From the NCBI RefSeq assembly GCF_042685745.1, contig NZ_JBHUNT010000001.1, forward strand, positions 62,001 to 126,000: a stretch of DNA of 64,000 bases. Direction: 5' to 3'. This DNA comes from Prauserella_A oleivorans. Lineage in GTDB: Bacteria; Actinomycetota; Actinomycetes; Mycobacteriales; Pseudonocardiaceae. Both the position numbers and the translations under genes were made by a program. The notes below the pieces were generated by a model. That model did no database searches, was not told the origin of the DNA, and saw only the letters and a program-made list of their open reading frames with translations. Numbering within the stretch: position 1 is the first letter of the stretch; every line of letters starts with the position of its first letter. Shown here one piece after another: positions 41,998 through 50,779 of this stretch.

Positions 41998-43011
41998 TCA
42001 TTCTCGTCCCGGGCCGCCGAGCAGGACGTACTCGACCCGGTGGACGGCGCCGCGCACGTCGGGCAGCGGCTCGACCTTCGCGGGCAGCGCGATATCGCAC
42101 CAGCCCGGGCCCGCCGCGAACAACCGGCCACGCTGCCGGGTCCGCGCGAGCCGGGTCAGCAGCACCGGGTCGGCGACCGACGCGCGTTCGGCCCACAGCA
42201 CCACGGCCGACGGCGCGCTGCGGCGCACCGCGGCGACGAGCACCTCACCAGAAAGCCTGGCTCCGAGCGGCTGGCCCGCGACCTCCCGTTCGGCGAGCGC
42301 GGCGGCCAGCACGTACACCGGCAGCGACGCGCGTTCGTGCGGAGCACAGCCGACGAGCACGGGGCGGGCGTTGCGCGGGCGGCCGACCAGCGGCGGCGCC
42401 CGGACCACGGCCGTGTAGGCACATTCCTCGACCAGGTGACCCGCCTCGGCACCGTCCGAGGTATCGGCCCGGAGCGCGTCGAGCACGGGCCGGATCACGC
42501 CGTCCCAGGCGTCCAGGACGCCGCAGGTGGTGAGCGACTCGGCCAGGACCTGCTGCACCAGCGGCACGTCCATCGCGAGCGCGGCGTTGCTGAGCCGCCG
42601 CGCGAACCGGGCGAGCCCGGCGCCGTGCGCGCCGGCCGCATCCTCCTCGGCCGGAAGGGTGTCCGGTTCCGGAAGGGGTGTGACCGGCGGGGGCGCCGCG
42701 TGCTTGGGCATCCGGTCGAGCGCGAAGCGCGCGGCTTCGGCGGTCGATGCGCCCCGCAGCAGGGCACGCTGCATCAACTCGAGCCGGACCACGTCGGAGG
42801 TGCCGTATCGCCGGTGCCTGCCCCCCGTGTGCCTGCTGGGCCCGACGCCGTAGCGGCGATCCCAGGTGCGCAGCGTGGACGGCGCCACGCCCAGCCGGCG
42901 TGCCACCGCGGCGACGGGCAGCGTGGGTTCCGCGGCGGAGGGTGTCTCGCCCGGCGGAGACCCGGCCGGTGTCGCTGCGCCTGCACACGCGGAGTCGGGC
43001 TCTGACGGCAT
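41998..43011 (-). CDS. MerR-type regulator with C-terminal B12-binding-like domain (CarH/LitR architecture)
   Basis: 337 residues. After a Pro/Ala-rich N-terminus the MerR helix-turn-helix is clear at about 45-100 (LPVAAVARRLGVAPSTLRTWDRRYGV, GRHRRYGTSDVVRLELM). The middle helical bundle (about 150-215) resembles the cap domain, and the C-terminus (ARPVLVGCAPHERASLPVYVLAAALAEREV ... APSAVVLWAE), read as shorter strands, resembles the cobalamin Rossmann fold of CarH/LitR light sensors. The ExH motif for the lower cobalamin ligand is not clearly kept (PHERASLP), so B12 binding is uncertain. Start at ATG 43011. Divergent from whiB, so it may control whiB. Confidence 0.8.
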   Translation of the reverse strand: MPSEPDSACAGAATPAGSPPGETPSAAEPTLPVAAVARRLGVAPSTLRTWDRRYGVGPSRHTGGRHRRYGTSDVVRLELMQRALLRGASTAEAARFALDRMPKHAAPPPVTPLPEPDTLPAEEDAAGAHGAGLARFARRLSNAALAMDVPLVQQVLAESLTTCGVLDAWDGVIRPVLDALRADTSDGAEAGHLVEECAYTAVVRAPPLVGRPRNARPVLVGCAPHERASLPVYVLAAALAEREVAGQPLGARLSGEVLVAAVRRSAPSAVVLWAERASVADPVLLTRLARTRQRGRLFAAGPGWCDIALPAKVEPLPDVRGAVHRVEYVLLGGPGRE

Positions 43012-43121
43012 CGGGTCAATATCGCGTGACCCCGGAAACGCGGCAACCGGAGAGACTCCCACCCCTGTGGTACGCCTCACACACGCGGGGGATGCCTAAC
43101 GGCTGAATCGGCGCGAATTCC

Positions 43122-43150
43122 TTGAACAACTATTGGCGCGCTTCTAACGT
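43122..43150 (+). promoter_or_regulatory. Predicted promoter of whiB
   Basis: TTGAAC (43122-43127) and TAACGT (43145-43150) are spaced by exactly 17 bases. Transcription would begin near 43157, giving a 65-base leader. Confidence 0.65.
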
Positions 43151-43222
43151 TACCGCCCGTTGCACCGAATGGAGTAGTCGCCGATGATCCGGCCGCGTGG
43201 GCCGGAAGAGCGAGGGGGCACG

Positions 43223-43522
43223 ATGGCCGACATTCGCCGACTCCCCGGACCGAACGCCGACGTCTGGGACTGGCAGCTGGAGGGGGCTTGCCGGGGGATG
43301 GACAGCGGTTCCTTCTTCCATCCCGACGGGGAACGCGGTCCGGCACGGGCTCGCAGGGAAGCGCAGGCCAAAGCCATTTGTCAGGCGTGCCCGGTACTGC
43401 GGTTGTGCCGGGAACACGCACTGGCCGTCCACGAGCCGTACGGCATCTGGGGCGGGCTTTCCGAGGCCGAGCGCGAGCACATCATCAAGAGCCGGCAACG
43501 GTCACTCAGCCTCACCGGATAG
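43223..43522 (+). CDS. whiB3: WhiB-family iron-sulphur regulator (WhiB3/WhiD type)
   Basis: 99 residues with the four cluster-ligating cysteines C23, C53, C56 and C62 (GACRGM; AICQACPVLRLC) and the GIWGG turn (74-78), followed by a basic C-terminus for DNA binding. WhiB3 in mycobacteria responds to redox state and WhiD in Streptomyces is needed for spore maturation; the position between the bldM-like gene and groEL1 fits this orthologue group. ATG 43223 preceded by GAGGGGG. Confidence 0.92.
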   Translation: MADIRRLPGPNADVWDWQLEGACRGMDSGSFFHPDGERGPARARREAQAKAICQACPVLRLCREHALAVHEPYGIWGGLSEAEREHIIKSRQRSLSLTG

Positions 43523-43546
43523 CCAACCGAAATGAGGGGGAAGGAG

Positions 43547-43576
43547 GAGAGGGGCGTCCGCGAGGGCGCCCCTCTC
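43547..43576. terminator. Terminator after whiB
   Basis: GAGAGGGGCG / CGCCCCTCTC, 10-bp stem with a 10-base loop, followed on the plus strand by T/C-rich sequence. Confidence 0.7.
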
Positions 43577-43600
43577 TCCGTATCGGCTCCCGGACGCGAC

Positions 43601-43633
43601 ACGGGGCGGCACCCTGTGCGGGTACCGCCCCGT
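43601..43633 (-). terminator. Terminator after groEL1
   Basis: ACGGGGCGG / CCGCCCCGT, 9-bp stem extended inward past one mismatch, 22 bases beyond the groEL stop at 43655. Confidence 0.65.
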
Positions 43634-43654
43634 TCGTGCGATCAGCCGTGCCGG

Positions 43655-45271
43655 TCAGTGCGCGTGGCCGTGACCGTGGCCCGCCTCGCCGTCCGACTCC
43701 TCGGGCTTGTCCACCACGGAGCCCTCCGTGGTGAGCACGAGCCGGGCGATCGACGCGGCGTTGGCCACTGCCGAGCGCGTGACCTTCACCGGGTCCACGA
43801 CACCGGCCGCGAGCAGGTCGGTGATCTCACCGGTCGCGGCGTTGAGGCCGTGGCCCCACTTCTGCTCCTGCACCTTGGACACCATGACCGCGCCCTCGTG
43901 GCCGGCGTTGGTGGCGATCCAGTACAGCGGAGCGGTGAGCGCCTCGCGGACGATCTTGACGCCGGTGGCCTCGTCACCGGAGAGGCCGAGGTTGCCCTCG
44001 AGCTCCTTGGCGACGTGGGCCAGCGCCGAGCCGCCGCCGGGGACGATGCCCTCCTCGACGGCCGCCTTGGTGGAGGCGACGGCGTCCTCGATGCGGTGCT
44101 TGCGCTCGTTGAGCTCGGTCTCGGTGGCAGCACCGACCTTGATGACAGCGACGCCACCGCCGAGCTTGGCGAGCCGTTCCTGCAGCTTCTCGCGGTCCCA
44201 GTCGGAGTCGGTGGTCTCGATCTCCTTGCGGATCTGGGCGATGCGAGCCTCGAGGTCGTCCTTGGTGCCCGCACCGTCGACGATCGTGGTGACGTCCTTG
44301 GTGACCTCGATGCGGCGGGCCTTGCCCAGCACCTCGAGCCCGACCTCGGACAGCTTCAGGCCGACCTCGCTGGAGACGACCGTGCCGCCGGTGACGACGG
44401 CCAGGTCGTCCAGGAACGCCTTGCGCCGGTCACCGAAGAACGGCGCCTTGACGGCCACCGCGGTGATCGTCTTGCGCAGCGAGTTCACCACGAGGGTCGA
44501 CAGCGCCTCGCCCTCGACGTCCTCGGCGATGACGAGCAGCGGCTTCTTCGCCTCGGCGACCTTCTCCAGCACCGGAAGCAGGTCGGCGATGGAGGAGATC
44601 TTCTCGCGGTGCAGCAGCACGTAGGCGTCCTCGAGGATCGCCCGCTGCTCCTCCGGGTTGGTCGCGAAGTGCGCCGAGAGGAAGCCCTTGTCGAACTGGA
44701 CACCCTCGGTGATCTGCAGCTCGGTGGCGAGGGTGGAGGACTCCTCCACGGTGATGACGCCGTCCTCGCCGATCTTCTCCACGGCCTCGCCGAGCAGCGC
44801 ACCGATGGTGGCGTCGCGCGAGGTCACGGTGCCGACCTGGGCGATGTTGTCCCGCCCCTTGACCGGCGTCGCCTTGTCCTTGAGGACCTCGACGACCTTC
44901 TCGGCGGCCGCCTCGATGCCGCGGCCGAGCGCGGTGGGATTGGCACCGGCGGCCACGTTGCGGAGGCCGACCTTCACCAGCGCCTGCGCCAGCACGGTGG
45001 CCGTGGTGGTGCCGTCACCGGCGACGTCGTTGGTCTTGGTGGCGACGTTCTTGGCCAGCTGCGCGCCGAGGTTCTCGAACGGCTCGTCGAGCTCGATCTC
45101 GCGCGCGACGGTCACGCCGTCCAGCGTGATCGTGGGGCCGCCGAACTTCTTGTCGAGCACGACGTGGCGGCCGCGGGGGCCGAGCGTCACCTTCACGGCG
45201 TTGGCGAGCTTGTCCACCCCACGCTCGAGGGCCCGACGGGCGTCCTCGTTGAAGTTGATCTGCTTAGGCAT
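43655..45271 (-). CDS. groEL: Chaperonin GroEL1 (His-tailed)
   Basis: 538 residues of the 60-kDa chaperonin that folds proteins with GroES. MPKQINFNEDARRALERGVDKLA and the ATP-site segment GDGTTTATVLAQALV are present, and the apical and intermediate domains are complete. The C-terminus ends in EAGHGHGHAH instead of the GGM repeats. This is typical of the groES-linked GroEL1 paralogue of actinobacteria, and a second, GGM-tailed copy would be expected elsewhere. ATG 45271 is used; the frame is open slightly upstream. It follows groES by 83 bases and is under the CIRCE promoter. Confidence 0.96.
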   Translation of the reverse strand: MPKQINFNEDARRALERGVDKLANAVKVTLGPRGRHVVLDKKFGGPTITLDGVTVAREIELDEPFENLGAQLAKNVATKTNDVAGDGTTTATVLAQALVKVGLRNVAAGANPTALGRGIEAAAEKVVEVLKDKATPVKGRDNIAQVGTVTSRDATIGALLGEAVEKIGEDGVITVEESSTLATELQITEGVQFDKGFLSAHFATNPEEQRAILEDAYVLLHREKISSIADLLPVLEKVAEAKKPLLVIAEDVEGEALSTLVVNSLRKTITAVAVKAPFFGDRRKAFLDDLAVVTGGTVVSSEVGLKLSEVGLEVLGKARRIEVTKDVTTIVDGAGTKDDLEARIAQIRKEIETTDSDWDREKLQERLAKLGGGVAVIKVGAATETELNERKHRIEDAVASTKAAVEEGIVPGGGSALAHVAKELEGNLGLSGDEATGVKIVREALTAPLYWIATNAGHEGAVMVSKVQEQKWGHGLNAATGEITDLLAAGVVDPVKVTRSAVANAASIARLVLTTEGSVVDKPEESDGEAGHGHGHAH

Positions 45272-45299
45272 TGAGGAACCTCTCTCCATGCACGCGAAA

Positions 45300-45335
45300 C
45301 GCCCCGACCCCCGGCTTCATGCGGGGCCCGGGGCG
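45300..45335 (-). repeat. Inverted repeat between groES and groEL
   Basis: CGCCCCG / CGGGGCG arms around a GC-rich loop. It could be a processing or partial termination site that adjusts groES to groEL ratio. Confidence 0.4.
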
Positions 45336-45354
45336 TCAACGCATACGCGGGTCG

Positions 45355-45648
45355 TCAGTTGATGACGGCCAGCACATCGCGGGCGGACAGGATCAGGTAC
45401 TCCTCGCCGTTGTACGTGACCTCGGTGCCGCCGTACTTGGAGTAGATGACGACGTCGCCTTCCTTGACATCCACGGGGATGCGGTTGCCCTTGTCGTCGA
45501 TGCGGCCCGGGCCGACGGCCAGGACCTTGCCCTCCTGGGGCTTTTCCTTCGCAGTGTCGGGGATGACGAGACCGGAGGCCGTCGTCTCCTCGGCCTCGCT
45601 CCTCTGGACAACGATCTTGTCCTCGAGCGGTTTGATGTTCACGCTCAC
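45355..45648 (-). CDS. groES: Co-chaperonin GroES
   Basis: 97 residues starting VSVNIKPLEDKIVVQRSE, with the mobile loop segment EAEETTASGLVIPDTA and the conserved KEGDVVIYSKYGGTEV. It caps the GroEL cavity. GTG 45648 is preferred to the upstream in-frame ATG (45663), because GGAGG sits 7-11 bases before it and the family N-terminus matches. Confidence 0.96.
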   Translation of the reverse strand: MSVNIKPLEDKIVVQRSEAEETTASGLVIPDTAKEKPQEGKVLAVGPGRIDDKGNRIPVDVKEGDVVIYSKYGGTEVTYNGEEYLILSARDVLAVIN

Positions 45649-45754
45649 CGGGTTGACCTCCACGGGTCGTCGAAAGCGTTGGCAGGTACCTAGTTGGGTA
45701 CGGCGCCTACCACCCCGCCGTCGCGGGTGCCGGGGCGTGTGCGGTGCCGTGCAA

Positions 45755-45781
45755 TTAGCACTCTAGCCACGGGAGTGCTAG
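45755..45781. promoter_or_regulatory. CIRCE element (HrcA operator) of groES-groEL
   Basis: TTAGCACTC-N9-GAGTGCTAG differs from the CIRCE consensus in a single final base. It predicts repression by HrcA and heat induction. Confidence 0.93.
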
Positions 45782-45789
45782 CCGCGCAA
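45760..45789 (-). promoter_or_regulatory. Predicted groES promoter overlapping CIRCE
   Basis: Minus-strand TTGCGC (45789-45784) and TAGAGT (45765-45760) with 18 bases between. The CIRCE covers the spacer and the -10, so HrcA would block polymerase. Confidence 0.6.
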
Positions 45790-45888
45790 CCAGGGTCGCA
45801 CGCGCTCCCGTGCCTGGTCAGAGCACCGGCCCCTCGTGGCCCGGCGAAGAGGTCCAGTCCGGTGTCTCAGCACGCCCGGTAGCCAAAC

Positions 45889-45906
45889 GTTCACCGGCTC
45901 ATCACC
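45889..45906 (+). promoter_or_regulatory. Candidate PHO box upstream of phoD
   Basis: GTTCACC (45889) and CATCACC (45900) form direct repeats with 11-base periodicity, as in PhoP-binding PHO boxes of streptomycetes. It lies about 80 bases before an alkaline phosphatase gene. The remainder of 45790-45983 shows nothing else I can name. Confidence 0.5.
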
Positions 45907-45983
45907 CACACGGGAAGAAGTGGCCACTCGCGCCTCCCACGCTGGGTGAGTTCTGACTGTCCGACACCACGTTGGGAGTACGC

Positions 45984-47579
45984 GTGTCCCTATCCGGTGA
46001 GAACCGCTCCTTCACGACGTCCCGCCGGGGCGTGCTGGTCGGTGGTGCCGCGCTCGGCGCGGCCGCCGTCGCGACCGGCCTGCCGCTCGCCGCCACGGCT
46101 CAGGGCGCGGGCAGGCGGCGCTCCGGCGACCCGTTCACGCTCGGCGTCGCGTCCGGCGAGCCCGACCAGAACAGCGTCGTGCTGTGGACCCGCCTGGCCA
46201 CCGACCCGCTCGCCGAGGACGGCCTCGGCGGCATGAGCGGCACCGTCGAGGTGGAGTGGGAGATCGCGCTCGACGAACGGTTCACGAGGATCGTGCGCCG
46301 CGGCACCGAACGGACCGGCGCCGACGCGGGCTACGCCGTGCACGCCGAGGTGGCCGGCCTGAAGCCGGGCTGGGAGTACTTCTACCGGTTCCGCACCGGC
46401 ACCCACGTCTCCCCCGCGGGCCGCACCCGCACCGCACCACCTCCCGGGGTGCTCGGCTCGGGACTCGCGATGAGCTTCGCGTCGTGCTCGCAGTACGAAC
46501 ACGGCTACTTCACCGCCTACCGCCACCTCGCCGCCGACGAGCCGGACCTCGTGCTGCATCTGGGCGACTACATCTACGAGTACAAGGCCGACAGCTACGT
46601 CTCCCCCGACGGCAACGTCCGCGACCACCGCGGCCCGGAGACCGAGACGCTCGCCAACTACCGGCAGCGGCACGCGCAGTACCGCACCGACCCCGACCTG
46701 CAGGCCGCGCACGCCGTGGCGCCGTGGCTCGTCGTGCCCGACGACCACGAGGTGGACAACAACTGGGCCGGCGACGTGTACGAGAAGCCGGAGATCCCGC
46801 AGCCGAACTTCATCGAGCGCCGCGCCAACGCCTTCCGCGCCTACTACGAGAACATGCCGCTGCGCCGATCCCAGCTGCCGCAGGGCTCGCACATCCGCCT
46901 CTACCGCACGGTGAGGTGGGGTTCGCTGGCGAACTTCCACATGCTCGACACCCGCCAGTACCGCGACGACCAGGCGTGTGGCGACGGCTGGAAGGTGTGC
47001 GAGGACGCGGAGAACCCGGCGCGCACGCTTACCGGCCCCGAACAGGAGGCGTGGCTCGCCGAGCAGTTCCGCCGTTCCCGCGCCCGCTGGGACGTGCTGG
47101 GCCAGCAGGTGTTCTTCGCCCGCCGCGTCAACGGCTCGGGCGCGGTGAGCATGGATTCCTGGGACGGCTACCAGGGCTCGCAGGAACGGGTGACGCGGAG
47201 TTGGCTGGACGCTGGTGTGCGCAACCCGGTGGTGCTCACCGGTGACGTGCACACGCACTGGGCCAACGAGCTCAAGGCCGACTACGCCGACCCGGACAGC
47301 CCGGTGGTCGGCACGGAGCTGGTGACCACGTCGATCACGTCCGGTGGCAACGGTGCGGACTCCGACCCCGCCGACGACCCCAACCTGGCGCTCAACCCGC
47401 ACATCAAGTTCCGCAACAACCAGCGCGGCTACGTCCGCACGCGGATCACGCGCGACGAGCTGCGCGCCGACTTCCGGGTGCTGGACCGGGTGACCGAGCC
47501 CGGCAGCCCGGTGCGGACGCGGGCGTCGTTCGTGGTCGCCGACCGGCGCCCGGGGCTCACCGAGGTGACGCCCCGCTGA
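45984..47579 (+). CDS. phoD: Secreted alkaline phosphatase/phosphodiesterase PhoD
   Basis: 531 residues. The N-terminus carries a twin-arginine signal (SRRGVLVGGAALGAAAVATG). The PhoD N-terminal beta domain (FTLGVASGEPDQNSVVLWTRL) precedes the metallophosphatase core: FASCSQYEHGYF, HLGDYIYEY, PDDHEVDNNW and TGDVHTHW hold the metal and catalytic ligands. It releases phosphate from extracellular phosphodiesters or monoesters. GTG 45984 is preferred (GGGAG five bases before); TTG 45972 is the alternative. The gene stands alone between groES and a secreted amidase, and a PHO-box-like site precedes it. Confidence 0.94.
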   Translation: MSLSGENRSFTTSRRGVLVGGAALGAAAVATGLPLAATAQGAGRRRSGDPFTLGVASGEPDQNSVVLWTRLATDPLAEDGLGGMSGTVEVEWEIALDERFTRIVRRGTERTGADAGYAVHAEVAGLKPGWEYFYRFRTGTHVSPAGRTRTAPPPGVLGSGLAMSFASCSQYEHGYFTAYRHLAADEPDLVLHLGDYIYEYKADSYVSPDGNVRDHRGPETETLANYRQRHAQYRTDPDLQAAHAVAPWLVVPDDHEVDNNWAGDVYEKPEIPQPNFIERRANAFRAYYENMPLRRSQLPQGSHIRLYRTVRWGSLANFHMLDTRQYRDDQACGDGWKVCEDAENPARTLTGPEQEAWLAEQFRRSRARWDVLGQQVFFARRVNGSGAVSMDSWDGYQGSQERVTRSWLDAGVRNPVVLTGDVHTHWANELKADYADPDSPVVGTELVTTSITSGGNGADSDPADDPNLALNPHIKFRNNQRGYVRTRITRDELRADFRVLDRVTEPGSPVRTRASFVVADRRPGLTEVTPR

Positions 47580-47632
47580 CGCCCGGGGCAAACGCCGTCC
47601 CGGCACCCCCCATCGAGGGGGTACGAACACCC

Positions 47633-47685
47633 GACGCCTCCGGCCGCCGGCCGAGCACGAGCTCGAGCCGCCGGCCGGGGGCGTC
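47633..47685 (+). terminator. Probable terminator after phoD
   Basis: GACGCCTCCGGCCG / CGGCCGGGGGCGTC pair over 14 bases with one G-U. The 25-base loop can form its own hairpin. A smaller ACCCCC/GGGGGT hairpin precedes it at 47605-47622. Confidence 0.55.
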
Positions 47686-47809
47686 GTCTCCCGCGACGCC
47701 CGGTGATCGATCGACGCCGGCGTCGAAACACTCGGACGGGCGACGAAAGAACGTACCGACAAGATCAGCTACTGGGTAAGTTCCTCGCCACCCGCCTGCG
47801 AGGAGATCC

Positions 47810-49729
47810 ATGGACGCCCTCACCCGTCGTACCGCCCTGCGCGCCGCCGCCGGAACAGCCGGCCTGGCCATGGCCGCACCCGGAGTCGCGACAGCCGCAC
47901 CCGGCAACGCCCGGCAGCGCGCGTTCGCCGCGGCCGCCGAGGAATTCGGCGTGCCCGAACCGGTGCTGCTCGCTGTGTCCTACCTCACGTCCCGGTGGGA
48001 CGCCCACGGCGGGAGGCCGAGCACCGGCGCGGGGTACGGCCCGATGCACCTGACCGACCTGCGCACGGCCGCGGCGGGCGGGAGCCACCACGACCAGGGC
48101 ACCGAGGATCCGCGCGGCGACACGGCCCGCCCCGCATTGCGCCCGGCGACGCCGCCGCACACCGAGTCCGTGCCCGAGCTGCAGACCGTCGACCTCGCCT
48201 CGCGGCTCACGGGCGTGTCCCCGGCAACGCTGCGCACGGATCCGGCGCAGAACATCCGCGGCGGCGCCGCTGTCCTGGCCGCCTACCACCGGGAGCTGGG
48301 CGTCGGCGGGAGCCGGCCCGACGACTTCTACGGGGCCGTCGCCCGCTACAGCGGAGCGTCGACGGAGCCGGCCGCGGCGTTCTTCGCCGACGAGGTGTTC
48401 GCGGCGATCGCCTCTGGCTTGCAGCGCGTGACCGACGACGGCGAGCGGGTCCGCCTCGACGCCACCGAGGTCCGGCCCGACCGCTCCCAGCTGCGCTCAC
48501 TCGGCCTGCGCATCGCACCCGCCACGTACCCGGAGGGCCCGGCCGGCCTGCCGGTCGAGTGGATTCCCGCGCCGTACCAAAAGCTTTCCGACGATCCGTC
48601 CCACTACGGCAACCACGACAAGGCGAACCGACCCGAGAGCCAGCGGATCAGGCACATCGTCATCCACGACACCGAGTGCTCCTACGACGCGGCGATCGGC
48701 CTCGTCCAGGACCCGGCCTACCTGGCCTGGCACTACACCGTCCGGTCCGCCGACGGCCACATCGCCCAGCACATCGAGACCAAGGACGTCGGCTGGCACG
48801 CGGGCAACTGGTACGTCAACGCGACGTCCATCGGCGTCGAGCACGAGGGCTACGCCGCGCAAGGGACCTGGTACACCGAGGCGATGTACCGGGCGTCGGC
48901 ACGGATCGTGCGGTATCTGGCCGACACCTACGACATCCCGCTGGACCGGCACCACATCGTCGGCCACGACAACGTTCCGGCCGCGACGCCGGACCGGGTC
49001 GCCGCCATGCACTGGGATCCGGGCCCGTACTGGGACTGGGCGCACTACTTCGAGCTGCTCGGCGCTCCGCTGCGCCCGTGGCCGGGCTGGCACACGGGGC
49101 TGGTCATGATCACGCCCGACTTCGCGACCAACCGGCCCGCCTTCACCGGCTGTGATACCGAGAATCCGGCCGCGGCGTGCCCGGCCGCCGGCTCGTCGGC
49201 GATCGTGCTGCGCACCGAGCCACGCGAGGACGCGCCGCTGCTGTCCGACATCGGCCTGCACCCGGACGGCTCGCCCTCGACGATGGATGTGTCCGATGTG
49301 GGCAGCCGCGTCTCGACGGGTCAGGTGTACGCGGTCGCCGAGGTCCAGGGCGACTGGACCGCGATCTGGTACCTGGGGCAGAAGGGCTGGTTCCACAACC
49401 CGGCATCGGCGCCCACCGCGCGACCCACGCTGGGCGCCGTCGTGACCGCGAAATCCGACGGGATCGGTGTCTACGGTCGCGCCTACCCCGAGCCCGAGGC
49501 CTACCCGCCGGGCATCACCCCGCAGGAGCTGACGCCCCTGCAGTACACGATGCCCGCCGGTCAGCGCTATGCCGCGGGCCCGGTGGTGCCGTCGGAGTAC
49601 TACGCGGCGACGACGTTCGACGCCGAGGAGCACGTCGTGGTGCGCGGCCGGACCAAGTACGTGCAGATCCAGTTCGGGCACCGGCTCGCGTACGTCAAGC
49701 TCGACGACGTGAGGCTGTCCCGGGTCTGA
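47810..49729 (+). CDS. Exported N-acetylmuramoyl-L-alanine amidase (Amidase_2)
   Basis: 639 residues with a twin-arginine-type signal (TRRTALRAAAGTAGLAMAAPG). An N-terminal helical domain of about 200 residues with EFGVPEPVLLAVSYLTSRWDAHGG resembles lytic-transglycosylase-like folds but is not assigned. The amidase_2 domain (about 270-430) has zinc-site segments IRHIVIHDTECS, WHAGNWYVNATSIGVEHEGY and HHIVGHDNVPAATPD. The C-terminal 190 residues carry SH3-like repeats (VYAVAEVQGDWTAIWYLGQKGW), probably for wall binding. ATG 47810 with GAGGAG upstream. Its stop is only 3 bases from the convergent tsaD stop. Confidence 0.9.
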   Translation: MDALTRRTALRAAAGTAGLAMAAPGVATAAPGNARQRAFAAAAEEFGVPEPVLLAVSYLTSRWDAHGGRPSTGAGYGPMHLTDLRTAAAGGSHHDQGTEDPRGDTARPALRPATPPHTESVPELQTVDLASRLTGVSPATLRTDPAQNIRGGAAVLAAYHRELGVGGSRPDDFYGAVARYSGASTEPAAAFFADEVFAAIASGLQRVTDDGERVRLDATEVRPDRSQLRSLGLRIAPATYPEGPAGLPVEWIPAPYQKLSDDPSHYGNHDKANRPESQRIRHIVIHDTECSYDAAIGLVQDPAYLAWHYTVRSADGHIAQHIETKDVGWHAGNWYVNATSIGVEHEGYAAQGTWYTEAMYRASARIVRYLADTYDIPLDRHHIVGHDNVPAATPDRVAAMHWDPGPYWDWAHYFELLGAPLRPWPGWHTGLVMITPDFATNRPAFTGCDTENPAAACPAAGSSAIVLRTEPREDAPLLSDIGLHPDGSPSTMDVSDVGSRVSTGQVYAVAEVQGDWTAIWYLGQKGWFHNPASAPTARPTLGAVVTAKSDGIGVYGRAYPEPEAYPPGITPQELTPLQYTMPAGQRYAAGPVVPSEYYAATTFDAEEHVVVRGRTKYVQIQFGHRLAYVKLDDVRLSRV

Positions 49730-49732
49730 CGG

Positions 49733-50779
49733 TCACAGGCAGACCGTGCTGACGGGCAGTGCCGGGTTCGCGGAGATGGTCAGCGGGCTCGGCGCGCACC
49801 CGGCGGCGACGACGTGCGCGCCGAGCGCGGCGATCATCGCGCCGTTGTCCGTGCACAGACGGGGCCGCGGCACGCGCAGCTCGATGCCCGCCTCCTCGCA
49901 GCGCTCCTTCGCCAGCGCCGACAGCCGCGAGTTGGCGGCCACCCCGCCGGAGATGACGAGCGTGCCGATGCCGGACTCGGTGGCCGCGCGGATCGCCTTG
50001 GCGGTGAGCACGTCGGCCACGGCCTCCTGGAACGACGCGGCGACGTCGGCGACCGGGATCTCCTCGCCGCGCGCCTCGGCGCCCTCGACCCAGCGGGCCA
50101 CGGCGGTCTTGAGGCCGGAGAAGGAGAAGTCGAACTTGGGGTCGCGCGGCCCGGTCATGCCGCGCGGGAACGCGATGGCGCCCGGGTCGCCCTCCTTGGC
50201 GGCCTTGTCGATGGGCGGGCCGCCGGGATACGGCAGGTCGAGCACGCGGGCGACCTTGTCGTAGGCCTCCCCTGCCGCGTCGTCCACCGTGGAGCCGATC
50301 TCGGTGATCTTGCCCGCGATGTCCTCGACCCGCAGCAGCTGGGTGTGGCCGCCCGAGACGAGCAGCGCGAGACACGGCGTGGGCAGGGGGCCGTGCTGCA
50401 GCGTGTCGACGGCGATGTGGCCCGCGAGGTGGTTGACGCCGTAGAGCGGCACGTCGAGCGCGGCCGCGTAGGCCTTGGCCGCGGACACGCCCACCAGCAG
50501 CGCGCCGGCCAGCCCGGGCCCGGCGGTGACGGCGATGGCGTCCACATCGGACATCTCCAGCCCGGCGGAGGCGAACGCACGCCGGGTGGTGGGCACCATG
50601 GCCTCGAGATGGGCGCGGCTGGCGACCTCGGGCACGACGCCGCCGTAACGCGCGTGCAGCTCGACGCTGGAGGCGACCTCGTCGGCGAGCAGCTCCACGG
50701 TGCCGTCGTCGTGCAGCCGGACCAGCCCGACGCCGGTCTCGTCGCATGAGCTCTCGATGCCCATGATGATCTTCGGCAT
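49733..50779 (-). CDS. tsaD: tRNA N6-threonylcarbamoyladenosine transferase TsaD
   Basis: 348 residues. TsaD transfers the threonylcarbamoyl group to A37 of ANN-decoding tRNAs, with TsaB and TsaE. The metal-binding HxxxH is NHLAGH (H117, H121), the ASKHA nucleotide site includes IESSCDETGVGLV and SGGVAANSRL, and the C-terminal TDNGAMIAALG gives a further metal ligand. ATG 50779 shares one base with the rimI stop (TGATG). Last gene of the tsaB-rimI-tsaD unit. Confidence 0.96.
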   Translation of the reverse strand: MPKIIMGIESSCDETGVGLVRLHDDGTVELLADEVASSVELHARYGGVVPEVASRAHLEAMVPTTRRAFASAGLEMSDVDAIAVTAGPGLAGALLVGVSAAKAYAAALDVPLYGVNHLAGHIAVDTLQHGPLPTPCLALLVSGGHTQLLRVEDIAGKITEIGSTVDDAAGEAYDKVARVLDLPYPGGPPIDKAAKEGDPGAIAFPRGMTGPRDPKFDFSFSGLKTAVARWVEGAEARGEEIPVADVAASFQEAVADVLTAKAIRAATESGIGTLVISGGVAANSRLSALAKERCEEAGIELRVPRPRLCTDNGAMIAALGAHVVAAGCAPSPLTISANPALPVSTVCL

